Shown here piece after piece: positions 43,589-52,296 of a stretch of DNA of 64,000 nt (position 1 is the stretch's first letter; each line of letters starts with the position of its first letter). The notes below the pieces were generated by a model. The model searched no databases. It saw nothing but the letters and a program-made list of their open reading frames with translations, and was not told the DNA's origin. This stretch comes from Streptococcus sp. 29887 (GTDB taxonomy: Bacteria; Bacillota; Bacilli; Lactobacillales; Streptococcaceae), in NCBI RefSeq assembly GCF_032595075.1, contig NZ_CP118735.1, positions 1,764,001-1,828,000 on the forward strand, given 5' to 3'. The position numbers and the translations under genes were made by a program.

Positions 43589-44679
43589 TCTACCACCTCC
43601 TCAAACGGAATTCGGATGGACAGGCGGGTGGGCTTGGCCAGAGAAAGAAATTCCAAGCTACCTTTCACCGTCACCAACCTGTCCTTTATGGTATGCAATT
43701 CCTGACCAGTCAACTGGGCAAAGCCCACACCGTTGTCTTCGTAGTATACAACCAATTCTTGCTGGTCTTTTTCAAAAACCAAACGGCACTTGCTAGCCTG
43801 GCTGTGCTTGAGCAGGTTATTGCCCAACTCTCTCAGCACCATAGCCAGCTTGTTCTGGACGGGCAAGCTGAGCTGCTCTGCTATTTCTCCACCCAAAACG
43901 ACCAAATCCACTCCTGCCAAGTCCAACATCTGCTGCAAAATCTGGAGTTCCTCTGCCACGGTGTGCTGCTTGAGGGACTGGACAATCTGGCGGACCTCCT
44001 GCATGGAGTCCTTAGCCAAGGTCTGAAGGTCTGCCACCTCCTTCTTGGCCTGGTCAATCTGATCGTGGTCTAACAAAGTCTGGACCAGCTCGGCCTTGAC
44101 AGACAGCATGGCAAAGACATGACCCAGTGTGTCGTGCAAGTCCTGACCGATACGGTTGCGTTCATTCTCAGCCAGCAGGAGATTGATAGACGCATTCTGC
44201 TCCTGTAGGCGTTGCTGAAGGGCTTCCCGCTTGGTTTCAATCCAGCTGAAAATCAGCAAGGCCAAGCCGAAAAAGTGAATGACGAGGGCAAAGGCTCTCA
44301 TCTCAAAAGGAACTGGACCAAATAAAGCCCAGAGGATAATAGCCAGCAACAAAATCCCGTAAGACACCGTCCGATAGGTCGGTCGGCTCTCTTTATAATA
44401 CCAGCCCAGCATAGTGGACAGATTAAAGATAAAGAGGGAGAATTGCAAATTGCCCCAAAAACTCATGACGGCGATATAGCCAATCAGGAAAAACCAAGCC
44501 AGCAGGGAATAGAGCTTGTGGTCCGTGTAAAAGAGGGAGCAATAGACCAGGGCAAAGAGAATAGTCGCTAGGACAACTGCCGTCGGATTAGGACTATACT
44601 GGGCGTAATAAAAGGGAAAATAGAGAAAGACCATGCCCACGAAGAACATGAGTGGTACCTTTCTTTTTTCAAATATCAT
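43585..44679 (-). CDS. HPK7-type sensor histidine kinase (DesK/YvfT-like)
   Basis: 364 aa. Four to six membrane helices in the first 150 residues with no large external sensor domain, then a coiled coil and the HisKA_3 motif [20 protein letters not shown] (phospho-His in DLHDTLGH) and an HATPase domain with [15 protein letters not shown] (N-box) and YEDNGVGF (G1). Kinases of this intramembrane type often respond to their adjacent ABC transporter or membrane state. GAGGTGACAG precedes the ATG. Confidence 0.92.
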   Translation of the reverse strand: MIFEKRKVPLMFFVGMVFLYFPFYYAQYSPNPTAVVLATILFALVYCSLFYTDHKLYSLLAWFFLIGYIAVMSFWGNLQFSLFIFNLSTMLGWYYKESRPTYRTVSYGILLLAIILWALFGPVPFEMRAFALVIHFFGLALLIFSWIETKREALQQRLQEQNASINLLLAENERNRIGQDLHDTLGHVFAMLSVKAELVQTLLDHDQIDQAKKEVADLQTLAKDSMQEVRQIVQSLKQHTVAEELQILQQMLDLAGVDLVVLGGEIAEQLSLPVQNKLAMVLRELGNNLLKHSQASKCRLVFEKDQQELVVYYEDNGVGFAQLTGQELHTIKDRLVTVKGSLEFLSLAKPTRLSIRIPFEEVVE

Positions 44680-44687
44680 CTGTCACC

Positions 44688-45419
44688 TCACTGCTGCTCC
44701 GATTTTCTATTCAGAACTAGAGCATTTCCTAAGAAAATTATCGCATAGCCTAGGACAATTAGCAAGGATTTCCAGAGAAAATCTCCCTCTTGAGCATAGG
44801 TGGTCACCAGCTGGTTGACATGGTAGCTGGGCATGAGTTTACAAATCCGCTGCACCCAGTCTGGAAAGAGGGAAACAGGCATCCAAGAGCCACCCATGAT
44901 AGCCAGAACAAAGTAGAGCAAGTTGGCCATCACCGACATGGTTTGTTCCGACTGGATTTGCACCAAAAGCAAGCCAATGGCTAGAAATACGATAGAGGTT
45001 ACTAAAAGTAAGAGAGCCGAAATTACCCATTCTTGAGCTGTCATCTCTACACCCTTAACTAAGCCACCCACCGCAAAAACAATGGCGATGGAAGACACAA
45101 AGCAGAGCAAGACCCGCACCAGTTTGGACAGGTAATAGTGCCAGATTGGCAGGGGCGAATGCTGGATAAAGGTCAACCAGCTATTTTTTCTGTCCTCTGC
45201 CAGCATCGTGGGAAAGGTGAAAAGGGCAAAGCCCGACATGGAAAAACCTGTCATGGTCAGCATATAGGACTGGATAAAAGCCTTTTGTATGGCTGCATCA
45301 TCAAACTGAACAGTTGATGAAAAGATTAGGAAAAAGATGACGGGCATGCCGATAGATAGGAGAAAAACTCCCAAACTTCTGGATAATTTTACCGCCTCTA
45401 CTTGAACTAATGCTTTCAT
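44688..45419 (-). CDS. ABC-2 type transporter permease (YvfS-like)
   Basis: 243 aa, six membrane segments. SRSLGVFLLSIGMPVIFFLIFS at the N-terminus, SMSGFALFTFPTMLAEDRKN near 60 and a conserved MGGSWMPVSLFPDWVQRICKLMPSYH near 180 fit ABC-2 drug or antibiotic exporters. It pairs with the upstream ATPase (four-base ATGA overlap) and is followed by the kinase gene. The substrate is unknown; linearmycin-type (LnrLMN) and similar exporters have the same set-up. Confidence 0.88.
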   Translation of the reverse strand: MKALVQVEAVKLSRSLGVFLLSIGMPVIFFLIFSSTVQFDDAAIQKAFIQSYMLTMTGFSMSGFALFTFPTMLAEDRKNSWLTFIQHSPLPIWHYYLSKLVRVLLCFVSSIAIVFAVGGLVKGVEMTAQEWVISALLLLVTSIVFLAIGLLLVQIQSEQTMSVMANLLYFVLAIMGGSWMPVSLFPDWVQRICKLMPSYHVNQLVTTYAQEGDFLWKSLLIVLGYAIIFLGNALVLNRKSEQQ

Positions 45420-46294
45420 GATTCTTCCTCCCTTGTCTTGTCAAATAGGCTATTGAGCAGAGTCTTATTCTGCACTTCCAGGTCTGAAATCCGACAACCT
45501 GCCTCCTGCAAACTAGCCCAAACCTGCTCAATGGCTCGGGTCTTAAAGCTGACAGTATCTTGTTTGTAGCTAATCTCATTGATTTCAGCCAAGCTCTCCA
45601 CCACCGCCGCAAAGGCAATCGGCAAAGTCACTTCTTTTTCTTGCTCCTCACTCCGCATGGCAAATGGCGTGGTATCTCTTAGTAACCTCCCCTGGTGCAA
45701 GACCAAAATCCGCTCCGCCGTATGCTCCACTTCCTCGATGTAGTGGCTGGTATAAAAAATAGTCACACCCTGAGCCTTAAGTTCATGGACAATCTCCCAA
45801 AAACGCTGACGGGTCGAAGTATCCATGCCCGCCGTCGGCTCGTCCAAGAAAAGCAACTTGGGCTTGCCAATCAGGCAGATGACGAAAGCCAAGAGCCGCT
45901 TCTGACCACCCGATAGCTTGCCGGCCAGTTGATTTTTTTGCTCTGGGGAAAAGCAGAGCAGGCTGTCGATTTCCACATCTGTCAGACTATCCTTGTAGAT
46001 GGCTTGGAAAAAGCGGAGTAATTCCTTGACCTTCAAGTCCGTTGGAATAGCATTTTCTTGAGGTAAGACTGCTACCTTTTCCTTATTGGACTGAGCCTGT
46101 GGAGCCAGACCGTCCAACAAAACCTGCCCTTTCGTCGCCTTCCTATCACCCAACAAACAGGACATGAGTGTCGTTTTCCCGGCCCCGTTTGGACCGATTA
46201 AAGCCACACATTCCCCAGACTTGATTTCAAAGGAAATATTGGACAAAATCGTCCGTCCTTTGATGATTTTTTCTAGCGCTCGTACTTCTATCAT
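45416..46294 (-). CDS. ABC transporter ATP-binding protein (YvfR-like)
   Basis: 292 aa. Walker A GPNGAGKTTLMSCLLGD (about 37-43), signature LSGGQKRLLAFVICL, Walker B LLFLDEPTAGMD and switch His in YTSHYIEEVE; a C-terminal extension of about 80 residues follows. First gene of the four-gene ABC-kinase-regulator operon. TAGGAGGT precedes the ATG. Confidence 0.92.
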   Translation of the reverse strand: MIEVRALEKIIKGRTILSNISFEIKSGECVALIGPNGAGKTTLMSCLLGDRKATKGQVLLDGLAPQAQSNKEKVAVLPQENAIPTDLKVKELLRFFQAIYKDSLTDVEIDSLLCFSPEQKNQLAGKLSGGQKRLLAFVICLIGKPKLLFLDEPTAGMDTSTRQRFWEIVHELKAQGVTIFYTSHYIEEVEHTAERILVLHQGRLLRDTTPFAMRSEEQEKEVTLPIAFAAVVESLAEINEISYKQDTVSFKTRAIEQVWASLQEAGCRISDLEVQNKTLLNSLFDKTREEES

Positions 46295-46339
46295 CTTTCT
46301 ACCTCCTACTTCTTGAACATCTTATAGTCTTTTAGTTTA

Positions 46340-46530
46340 CTTTTAGTACTAGGCAACGAGCCGCAGGCATAACTCAATGCTTTCTTGTTTCTAGGCATTG
46401 ACTTGAAACAGTCCCCCAGACTGTTTCAATCAGGCAAGGCGAGTTCAAACACTCCAGTGGAGTGTTTGAAATTGGAAATAAGGAAACAACGTTTCCTCGC
46501 TCGTCGAAGTAATAAAAGAAAAACTAAATG
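46340..46530 (+). repeat. Intergenic modular hairpin repeat
   Basis: The stretch starts ACTAGGCAACGAGCCGCAGG CATAACT, a phrase repeated with changes at 52498-52530 inside the FMN riboswitch. Three perfect hairpins follow: GAAACAGTC/GACTGTTTC (46407-46429), CAAACACTCC/GGAGTGTTTG (about 46447-46469) and GGAAAC/GTTTCC (about 46482-46496). No coding frame. The rest of the gap up to csbD (46531-46745) holds only promoter-like sequence. Confidence 0.6.
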
Positions 46531-46596
46531 ACGATACATACATATGTATATCTCGAAAATGAGGCCCCCACTAGAAGCCTTTGTCATTGACTTATG

Positions 46597-46608
46597 TGAC
46601 AAATGTCA
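46597..46608 (+). promoter_or_regulatory. Candidate operator palindrome upstream of csbD
   Basis: TGACA-AA-TGTCA forms a short perfect inverted repeat just after a TTGACT (46587). Similar ATGACA/TGTCAT repeats are used by DesR/YvfU-type regulators, one of which is encoded by the adjacent operon. A weaker promoter (TTGCTT-17-TAGTAT) follows closer to csbD. Confidence 0.3.
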
Positions 46609-46745
46609 TGTTTGATATTCTTCAATTCCAAACAAATCGCTTGCTTTTTAGGACATAATGACTTAGTATAGATATATCAACATGTTCTACATAGTAGAAT
46701 GACTCGGTGGGTGACCACCCTTGACGCAAAGAAAAGAGGTTTCTT

Positions 46746-46952
46746 ATGTCAGAAGATAAATTGAATGCAAAACTCGACCAGTTGACAGGTTCTGTCAAAG
46801 AAGGTTTGGGCAAATTAACAGGCGATAAAGGCCTTGAAGTCGAAGGACTTGTGGAAAAAGGTCTGGGTAAGGCTAAAGAATTAGTTGAAGATGCAAAAGA
46901 TGGCATTGAAGGTGCTGTTGACGGCATCAAAAAGGCCTTCGATAAGGAATAA
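46746..46952 (+). CDS. CsbD-family stress protein
   Basis: 68 aa, highly charged and helical: [42 protein letters not shown], then [19 protein letters not shown]. The repeated GxxKE..G pattern is the CsbD hallmark. Members are abundant general-stress proteins of unknown mechanism. AAGAGG precedes the ATG. Monocistronic with a strong terminator. Confidence 0.9.
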   Translation: MSEDKLNAKLDQLTGSVKEGLGKLTGDKGLEVEGLVEKGLGKAKELVEDAKDGIEGAVDGIKKAFDKE

Positions 46953-46990
46953 GCACAAGGCTATGGAAAAAGCCTTGCGTCACTGAACCA

Positions 46991-47039
46991 CACCCCAAAA
47001 GGTAGATAGAGAAATCTAACTTCTGGGGTGTTATTTTTG
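46991..47039 (+). terminator. Terminator of csbD
   Basis: CACCCCA (46991-46997) and TGGGGTG (47024-47030) with further pairing inside (AGATAGAG/AATCT), then TTATTTTTG. The 170 bp from here to dpr hold nothing I can name. Confidence 0.75.
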
Positions 47040-47215
47040 TTCAGTCGAAATCTATTTCGCTCACTATTTAATCATGATATATTCGCTTCGAGGCATGATC
47101 ACTTTCAACTTGCTGCACTCTTCATTTACATGGGTTTTCCACCCTATCTAAATTGCAAATTCATTCGACTATCGTCTATGCAGCAAAAAAGAGTCCTACT
47201 GGACCCTTCATCTAT

Positions 47216-47737
47216 TTACAATTTCGGAGCTTGTCCTAGTTCTGCCTGCAACATCCAAATATGTTTTTCAATACTAGCCTTAGCCACATTGAAAATGTCG
47301 TTGGTTACGCTGTCGCCTTCTTCATCACTGACATCAAATCCCTTTTGGAAAAGAGCAGCCAGATAGCGGAACACCTCTACCACACGCGCCAATTGCTCTT
47401 CCATCGTTTTATTGTAGTCACCAGGAACTTCCTTAAGCTGACTATTTTCACTAAACTCATTAAGAGTAGAAAATGGTGCCCCACCTAAGGTGATTAAACG
47501 TTCACTCATCTCATCCAAATAGCCATCAATTTCTTCCATATATTCATCCATCTTTGGATGCCAAATCATAAAGCCACGACCACGCATATACCAATGAACT
47601 TGATGGAGGATAGAATGGGCCACTGATAAATCTGCTACTGCCTGATTCAAAACTGCCTTGGTATCAGCCAATGCTACTGATTGACGTGGGCTGAAGGAAG
47701 CAATTTCTGCTGGTGTTTGGAAATACTTTTGTTTCAT
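47216..47737 (-). CDS. dpr: Dps-family peroxide-resistance protein Dpr
   Basis: 173 aa ferritin-like protein. Ferroxidase residues are in [16 protein letters not shown] and [22 protein letters not shown] (the His, Asp and Glu shared between dimer partners); the sequence closely resembles the Dpr protein described in S. suis. It oxidises and stores iron as a dodecamer, using H2O2 and so preventing hydroxyl radicals. AAAAGGTGAAC lies seven bases before the ATG at 47737, preferred over one nine bases upstream. A perfect PerR box lies in the promoter region. Confidence 0.95.
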   Translation of the reverse strand: MKQKYFQTPAEIASFSPRQSVALADTKAVLNQAVADLSVAHSILHQVHWYMRGRGFMIWHPKMDEYMEEIDGYLDEMSERLITLGGAPFSTLNEFSENSQLKEVPGDYNKTMEEQLARVVEVFRYLAALFQKGFDVSDEEGDSVTNDIFNVAKASIEKHIWMLQAELGQAPKL

Positions 47738-47761
47738 AGTGTTCACCTTTTTATTTTTTAT

Positions 47762-47776
47762 TTATAATAATTATAA
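47762..47776. promoter_or_regulatory. PerR box of dpr
   Basis: TTATAATAATTATAA matches the PerR consensus TTATAATnATTATAA at every fixed position and lies 25 bases before the dpr start codon. Confidence 0.92.
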
Positions 47777-47894
47777 ATAAGTGCATCATAAAAATCAAGA
47801 AATAAACCTTATATTAGAAAAGTTCTAATTTTGTAACATATCTAAGAGAGTTACACCACATAAATGATATAATAAAAGAAAAAAGGAGTTCTAT

Positions 47895-48311
47895 ATGAAA
47901 AAAGTTGTCTTTGTTTGCTTAGGCAATATCTGCCGTAGCCCTATGGCTGAATTTGTCATGAAAGAGTTAACTGATAGCCTGCACATCGAAAGTCGTGCTA
48001 CATCTTCTTGGGAACACGGCAATCCCATCTACCCAGGTACACAAAAGATTTTCAAGCAACACAATATTCCCTACGACCAAACCAAAACTTCTCAACAAAT
48101 CTCGCAAACAGATTTTGAAGAATTTGATGTCATCATTGGAATGGATAGCAACAATGTCCGTGATTTACGAAAAATGGCCCCTGCCCATGCCCAAGATAAG
48201 ATTTTCCAGTTCGCCGAAAAATCAGTCCCAGACCCTTGGTACACAGGTGATTTTGACGAAACCTATCGTCTAGTCAAACAGGGTTGTCAGGATTGGTTAG
48301 AAAAATTATAA
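47895..48311 (+). CDS. Low-molecular-weight protein-tyrosine phosphatase
   Basis: 138 aa. The P-loop VCLGNICRSP (Cys8, Arg14) opens the protein and the general-acid Asp lies in VPDPWYTGDFDETY near residue 115. Cytosolic phosphatase for tyrosine-phosphorylated proteins, often tied to capsule regulation or virulence in streptococci. AAAAAGGAG precedes the ATG. It precedes the MORN and acetyltransferase genes on the same strand. Confidence 0.93.
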   Translation: MKKVVFVCLGNICRSPMAEFVMKELTDSLHIESRATSSWEHGNPIYPGTQKIFKQHNIPYDQTKTSQQISQTDFEEFDVIIGMDSNNVRDLRKMAPAHAQDKIFQFAEKSVPDPWYTGDFDETYRLVKQGCQDWLEKL

Positions 48312-48445
48312 TATCTCCCGTGTAATATTTTTGTAATATTTGTAAGAAAATGGTAAACTATTTCTGACTGGATTGATACGCTTTTGTTTTATGCTAGAAA
48401 GAAGGGTTAAAAAAATCCAGTAGATTATTTCGAAAGGGTTTATCT

Positions 48446-48868
48446 ATGAAAGAGTTAACAAACAAACGCTTAACATTGGAAGATGTTTCCCGTTTCTTCA
48501 CACGTAGAAAAGTAGAAGTACTTTCTCTTCTACTGATTTTGATTTGTGCCTTATCTGTTTTTACAGGTCGGATTGGAAGCAAGCAGGCCTTGACCTTAGA
48601 CAATGGTAAATTACAATACAATGGCTATGTGGTCGCTTCCAAAATGAATGGTCAGGGTCAACTGACTTTTGAAAATGGTGACAGCTACCAGGGACAATTC
48701 AAAAATGGCATTTTTCACGGTCAAGGAACCTATAAGTCTGCTAGTGGCTGGGTTTACACCGGAGAATTTAAAAATGGGTATGCCGATGGCAAAGGTAAAT
48801 TAACAACCGAAGGACAGGCTATCTACGAAGGAAGATTTAAACAGGGGATTTATCAAAATGAAAATTAA
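48446..48868 (+). CDS. MORN-repeat membrane protein
   Basis: 140 aa. A basic N-terminus, one helix (about 24-42, VLSLLLILICALSVFTG) and then at least three MORN repeats outside the membrane: MNGQGQLTFENGDSYQGQF, FHGQGTYKSASGWVYTGEF, ADGKGKLTTEGQAIYEGRF. It overlaps the acetyltransferase gene by 11 bases, so the two are coupled and may form a wall-modifying complex; MORN repeats may bind lipids or protein partners. Confidence 0.85.
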   Translation: MKELTNKRLTLEDVSRFFTRRKVEVLSLLLILICALSVFTGRIGSKQALTLDNGKLQYNGYVVASKMNGQGQLTFENGDSYQGQFKNGIFHGQGTYKSASGWVYTGEFKNGYADGKGKLTTEGQAIYEGRFKQGIYQNEN

Positions 48869-50657
48869 ATGGTTATCTACAATTCGTGTCATAGGCCTGG
48901 TCTTTGTTCTCCTCTACCATTTCTTCATCAAGATTTTTCCTGGTGGATTTGTTGGAGTGGATCTTTTCTTCACCCTATCTGGCTATCTAACGACAGCACT
49001 CTTGATTGATGAGTTTTCAAAGCATAAAAAAATTGATCTTATCTCCTTTTTCCGAAGAAGATTGTATCGGATCCTACCACCTTTGGTTTTGACCATTCTG
49101 TTGGTGCTACCTTTGGCCCTCCTTATTCGGAACGATTTCCTTGCCAACATCGGTGGTCAGGTCACTGCTGCTCTAGGCTTTATGACCAATTTCTTTGAAA
49201 TCCTGTCTGGTGGTAGCTACGAAAATCAATTTACGCCACATCTATTTGTTCACACCTGGACACTGGCTATTGAAGTCCAATATTATATTATCTGGGCAGG
49301 TTTGGTTTGGCTTCTAGCTCGGATATCCAAAAGTGTTGGGCAACTGCGTGGAACGATTTTCTTAACCTCCCTCAGCCTATTTGTCCTCACTTTCCTTGGA
49401 ATGTTTATATCCAGTTTCTTCGTGGACAACTTCTCATCTATCTATTATTCGACCTTTACCCATACCTTCCCCTTCTTTCTGGGTGCTATCCTAGCAACTA
49501 TAGCAGGTATTGGTCATACAACCGCTGCCTTCCAGCAAACTATTCAGACACTTAGCTTACATAAGGTCCTCGGACTGTTTGTAGGTGGATTGGCAATCGA
49601 ACTGATTCTACTGTTTACCTTACAATTTAGTTCCATTTGGACCTACCTGATTGGTTTCCTCTTATCTAGCCTGGCAACTGTTGCCATGATTTTCGCGGCG
49701 CGTATTCTTCATGAAAAAACAGAAAGCATTAAGGAACCTGGCTTCATTCAATTCTTAGCAGCAATTTCCTACGGTATCTATCTCTTCCATTGGCCACTAT
49801 TGATTATCTTTACTCAACTAAGCAACGCCACTACTGCTGCTATCTTGTCTTTTATCTTCTCCGTCATTCTAGCAACTATTTCAACCTATCTCCTCGAACC
49901 CTTTGTCGCAGGAAGAGTTGGGAAATTGTTTGGGCTTGCAATTGACCTCAAACCCTATAAAAAATGGTTGGCTGGTAGTTTCGGCTTCCTCACTGTACTT
50001 AGTCTAGCAATCTGCCTCTTTGCACCACGACTTGGAAGCTTTGAGCAAGAGAATATGATTAGTAGCCTCTACCAAGCCCAGACCCAGCTGGCAACCACTC
50101 GTTCAGCCGCTGAAAACTCAAAGGTATCTAGCTTCGATATTCAAAAGGGTGTAACCATGTTTGGAGATTCTGTTACTGTTCGAGCAAGTACGGCACTTCA
50201 GGAAGCTATCCCAGGAATCCAAATAGATGGAACAGTCAGTCGAAATCTAACAGAGATTGAAAAATTGATTAAGCTCTACCAGCAGAACAATAGTTTGAAA
50301 GAAACGGTCATCGTCGCCCTGGGTACCAATACAAGCGATAATTACCAAGAGATTTTGGACAAATTAGTCAAGGATTTCCCTAAAGGGCGCCGCCTCATTT
50401 TCGTAACTCCATACGATGGTAACTTTAGTCCAAGTAATTCTATTTCTTACCAAACAGGTCAATATGAAAAAGAGCTGGCTGAGAAATACGATTATATTTC
50501 AATTGCAGATTGGTACCAAGCCTCTCTGGACAATCCACCCATTTGGTATAACTCCGACTTGGTTCATTTCAACATCGATAATAACGGTGCAGAAATCTTT
50601 GCCCAAACTATCAGTCAAGCTATCAAAGCTGTAGAAAATGGACCCATTAAAAACTAA
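48858..50657 (+). CDS. OatA-like acyltransferase-3/SGNH peptidoglycan O-acetyltransferase
   Basis: 599 aa. Residues 1-390 are an acyltransferase-3 domain with about ten helices (RVIGLVFVLLYHFFIKIFPG; FFRRRLYRILPPL; HTWTLAIEVQYYIIW). The extracellular C-terminal SGNH esterase domain has GDSVTVRAS (Ser), GTNTSDN and the Asp/His dyad in SDLVHFN. This two-domain architecture is that of OatA/Adr, which O-acetylates muramic acid and gives lysozyme resistance. Coupled to the MORN gene; no separate ribosome site is needed. Confidence 0.9.
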   Translation: MKIKWLSTIRVIGLVFVLLYHFFIKIFPGGFVGVDLFFTLSGYLTTALLIDEFSKHKKIDLISFFRRRLYRILPPLVLTILLVLPLALLIRNDFLANIGGQVTAALGFMTNFFEILSGGSYENQFTPHLFVHTWTLAIEVQYYIIWAGLVWLLARISKSVGQLRGTIFLTSLSLFVLTFLGMFISSFFVDNFSSIYYSTFTHTFPFFLGAILATIAGIGHTTAAFQQTIQTLSLHKVLGLFVGGLAIELILLFTLQFSSIWTYLIGFLLSSLATVAMIFAARILHEKTESIKEPGFIQFLAAISYGIYLFHWPLLIIFTQLSNATTAAILSFIFSVILATISTYLLEPFVAGRVGKLFGLAIDLKPYKKWLAGSFGFLTVLSLAICLFAPRLGSFEQENMISSLYQAQTQLATTRSAAENSKVSSFDIQKGVTMFGDSVTVRASTALQEAIPGIQIDGTVSRNLTEIEKLIKLYQQNNSLKETVIVALGTNTSDNYQEILDKLVKDFPKGRRLIFVTPYDGNFSPSNSISYQTGQYEKELAEKYDYISIADWYQASLDNPPIWYNSDLVHFNIDNNGAEIFAQTISQAIKAVENGPIKN

Positions 50658-50660
50658 AAT

Positions 50661-50703
50661 AAAAAATTCTTCTGTAACTTTGGATTACAGGAGAATTTTT
50701 TAT
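50661..50703 (+). terminator. Terminator of the acetyltransferase operon
   Basis: AAAAATTCTTCTGTAA and TTACAGGAGAATTTTT form a long stem with a trailing T-run. Confidence 0.85.
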
Positions 50704-50811
50704 TGGTCGAGATAATCTAATACTCTAATCAATATCTTTGACTTTAAGGCACTATACAAAGCATGCTAGACTTTTCCTACACCACTTCACAGAATAAGCG
50801 ACTATAGAGTA

Positions 50812-51000
50812 AAAAGAGGCTGAGCAAAAAGCCCAACCTCGCTTCTCAGGGTTCGTGTTAACATCTCAGCGCAGTGGTTGATTGGCAGATTTGTTCGTGT
50901 TTTACACTCCAAATCTGACCTAATCAACTGTGCGGGGGCGGGAAGACGAACTCTTTTTTTGACCAGTCGAGTTCTTTCCCGCTCCCCACAAAATACAACT
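50812..51000 (+). repeat. Dispersed modular repeat, copy 1
   Basis: About 190 bp, from GAGGCTGAGCAAAAAG to the stop of the PAP2 gene. Its core folds on itself: GCGCAGT...GGTTGATT...CAGATTTG against CAAATCTG...AATCAAC...TGTGCG, followed by GAACTC/GAGTTC. The complement of the same sequence recurs at 54570-54866 with extra hairpin modules inserted. No coding frame. Confidence 0.8.
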
Positions 51001-51652
51001 ATTTCTGTTTACTCTGAAAACGCCATTCAAAGCGTTTCTGGTCATAAAAAGGATACATGACCTGCAAGAGAGTAAGAGCTAAAAGCCAACCTCCAATAAT
51101 ATCCGTCGGATAATGGACACCGATATAGATACGAGAGATGGCAACTAACATGGCTAGAACGATTAAGCCAGCTTGTAGGACACGCTTAGCCAAGCCCTGC
51201 TTCATCCGTTGTTGGATAACAATCACTACTGCTCCTGCAATCATCATGGTTGAGGCAGTATGCCAGCTTGGGAATGAATAACCGATGGTATCGATGAGCC
51301 ATTCGATGCTAGGTCGCGGGCGTTGGTAGACATATTTCAGGGCTGTTGATGCCACCCCCATTGCCGCAAAACTAGCAAGTAAGAAATAGGCTTCTATCTT
51401 CCACCTTTTATAATAATAGAAGATAGCAGACAAGATAAGGGTAATCGCTAAAATAATAACGGTATTCCCTATGACAGTAATAGAAGTCCAAAACTGGGTC
51501 GCTCCACTAGGAAGATTTCCGCGAATGGCGGATTGGATAGCTGAGTCAAAACCAGTTAAGCTACTTGGGTAAAACTTGGCTACATAGCCTAAAAATACAA
51601 AGGCCAGAGCAAAGAAAGACGCGTTTCGTAAATGGATTTGTTTATTTTTCAT
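50999..51652 (-). CDS. PAP2-family membrane phosphatase
   Basis: 217 aa, about six helices. The phosphatase motifs are KYVYQRPRPS (KxxxxxxRP), GYSFPSWHTASTMM (PSxH) and SRIYIGVHYPTDIIGG (SRxxxxxHxxxD). Family members dephosphorylate undecaprenyl pyrophosphate, phosphatidic acid or other lipid phosphates. It starts about 20 bases after the ribU stop, so it may be read from the riboswitch transcript; there is no clear Shine-Dalgarno. Confidence 0.88.
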   Translation of the reverse strand: MKNKQIHLRNASFFALAFVFLGYVAKFYPSSLTGFDSAIQSAIRGNLPSGATQFWTSITVIGNTVIILAITLILSAIFYYYKRWKIEAYFLLASFAAMGVASTALKYVYQRPRPSIEWLIDTIGYSFPSWHTASTMMIAGAVVIVIQQRMKQGLAKRVLQAGLIVLAMLVAISRIYIGVHYPTDIIGGWLLALTLLQVMYPFYDQKRFEWRFQSKQK

Positions 51653-51675
51653 AGATATAGTTTACTTTAAAAAAG

Positions 51676-52233
51676 TTAAACTTTCTTTAAAATAGGTTGA
51701 GCTGCCTTGTAGCAAATATAGAAAATAATGGAAAGAACAATTCCTTGCAAGAGATTAAATGGCAAGACCATGAAAAGCAGGTAATTAGTCAAACCCAAGA
51801 TTTCCTTGATATCAAAATTTGCAAAGGCCGCGTACAGTGGCACTGCATAGACATAGTTCAAGACAAGCATGGCAAGGGTTGAACCAAGTGTTGCTACGAC
51901 TGCTGTTTTTAAATAATGTTTGACAGTCTGGTCATTCTTCCAGAAATAAGCCACTGCCAAGATAAAAACCGACATGGCTGCAATATTCATCGGCAGACCA
52001 ATAACTGTTGATACTCCTTGGTTGTTTAAAAGCAACTTTAGCAAGGTCCTGATAAACAAAATGGCAAAACTAGACTTGATATCTAGTAATAGCAGACCAA
52101 ATAAGATTGGTACCAATGAAAAATCCACTTCTAAGAAATTTGCCGTTGGAATCAAGGGAAATTTCAAATACATGAGTAGAAATGAAAGTGCTGAAAGAAT
52201 GGCGATAATCGTCATTTTTCGTGTGTTTGTCAT
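51676..52233 (-). CDS. ribU: Riboflavin ECF transporter substrate-binding component RibU
   Basis: 185 aa with six membrane helices. MTIIAILSALSFLLMYLKFP, PTANFLEVDFSLVPILFG and the LLKLLLNNQGVSTVIGLPMN stretch match RibU, whose helices and first loop hold riboflavin. It couples to the shared ECF module. GGAGG precedes the ATG. An FMN riboswitch upstream on the same strand fixes the substrate assignment. Confidence 0.95.
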   Translation of the reverse strand: MTNTRKMTIIAILSALSFLLMYLKFPLIPTANFLEVDFSLVPILFGLLLLDIKSSFAILFIRTLLKLLLNNQGVSTVIGLPMNIAAMSVFILAVAYFWKNDQTVKHYLKTAVVATLGSTLAMLVLNYVYAVPLYAAFANFDIKEILGLTNYLLFMVLPFNLLQGIVLSIIFYICYKAAQPILKKV

Positions 52234-52296
52234 AAAGGTTCCTCCAATTTTGAAAATTGAAGAAGCTTGGAAGGCAGGTCAAAAGAACTGCACTTC

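Noticed and set aside
47028..47366. Plus-strand frame of 112 codons between csbD and dpr
   Set aside because: Most of it is antisense to dpr, it begins inside the csbD terminator and has no ribosome site.
51640..51680. Possible leaderless start of the PAP2 gene (TAAACT six bases before the ATG)
   Set aside because: Weak -10 and no -35; the gene lies about 20 bases behind ribU and is more simply cotranscribed with it.
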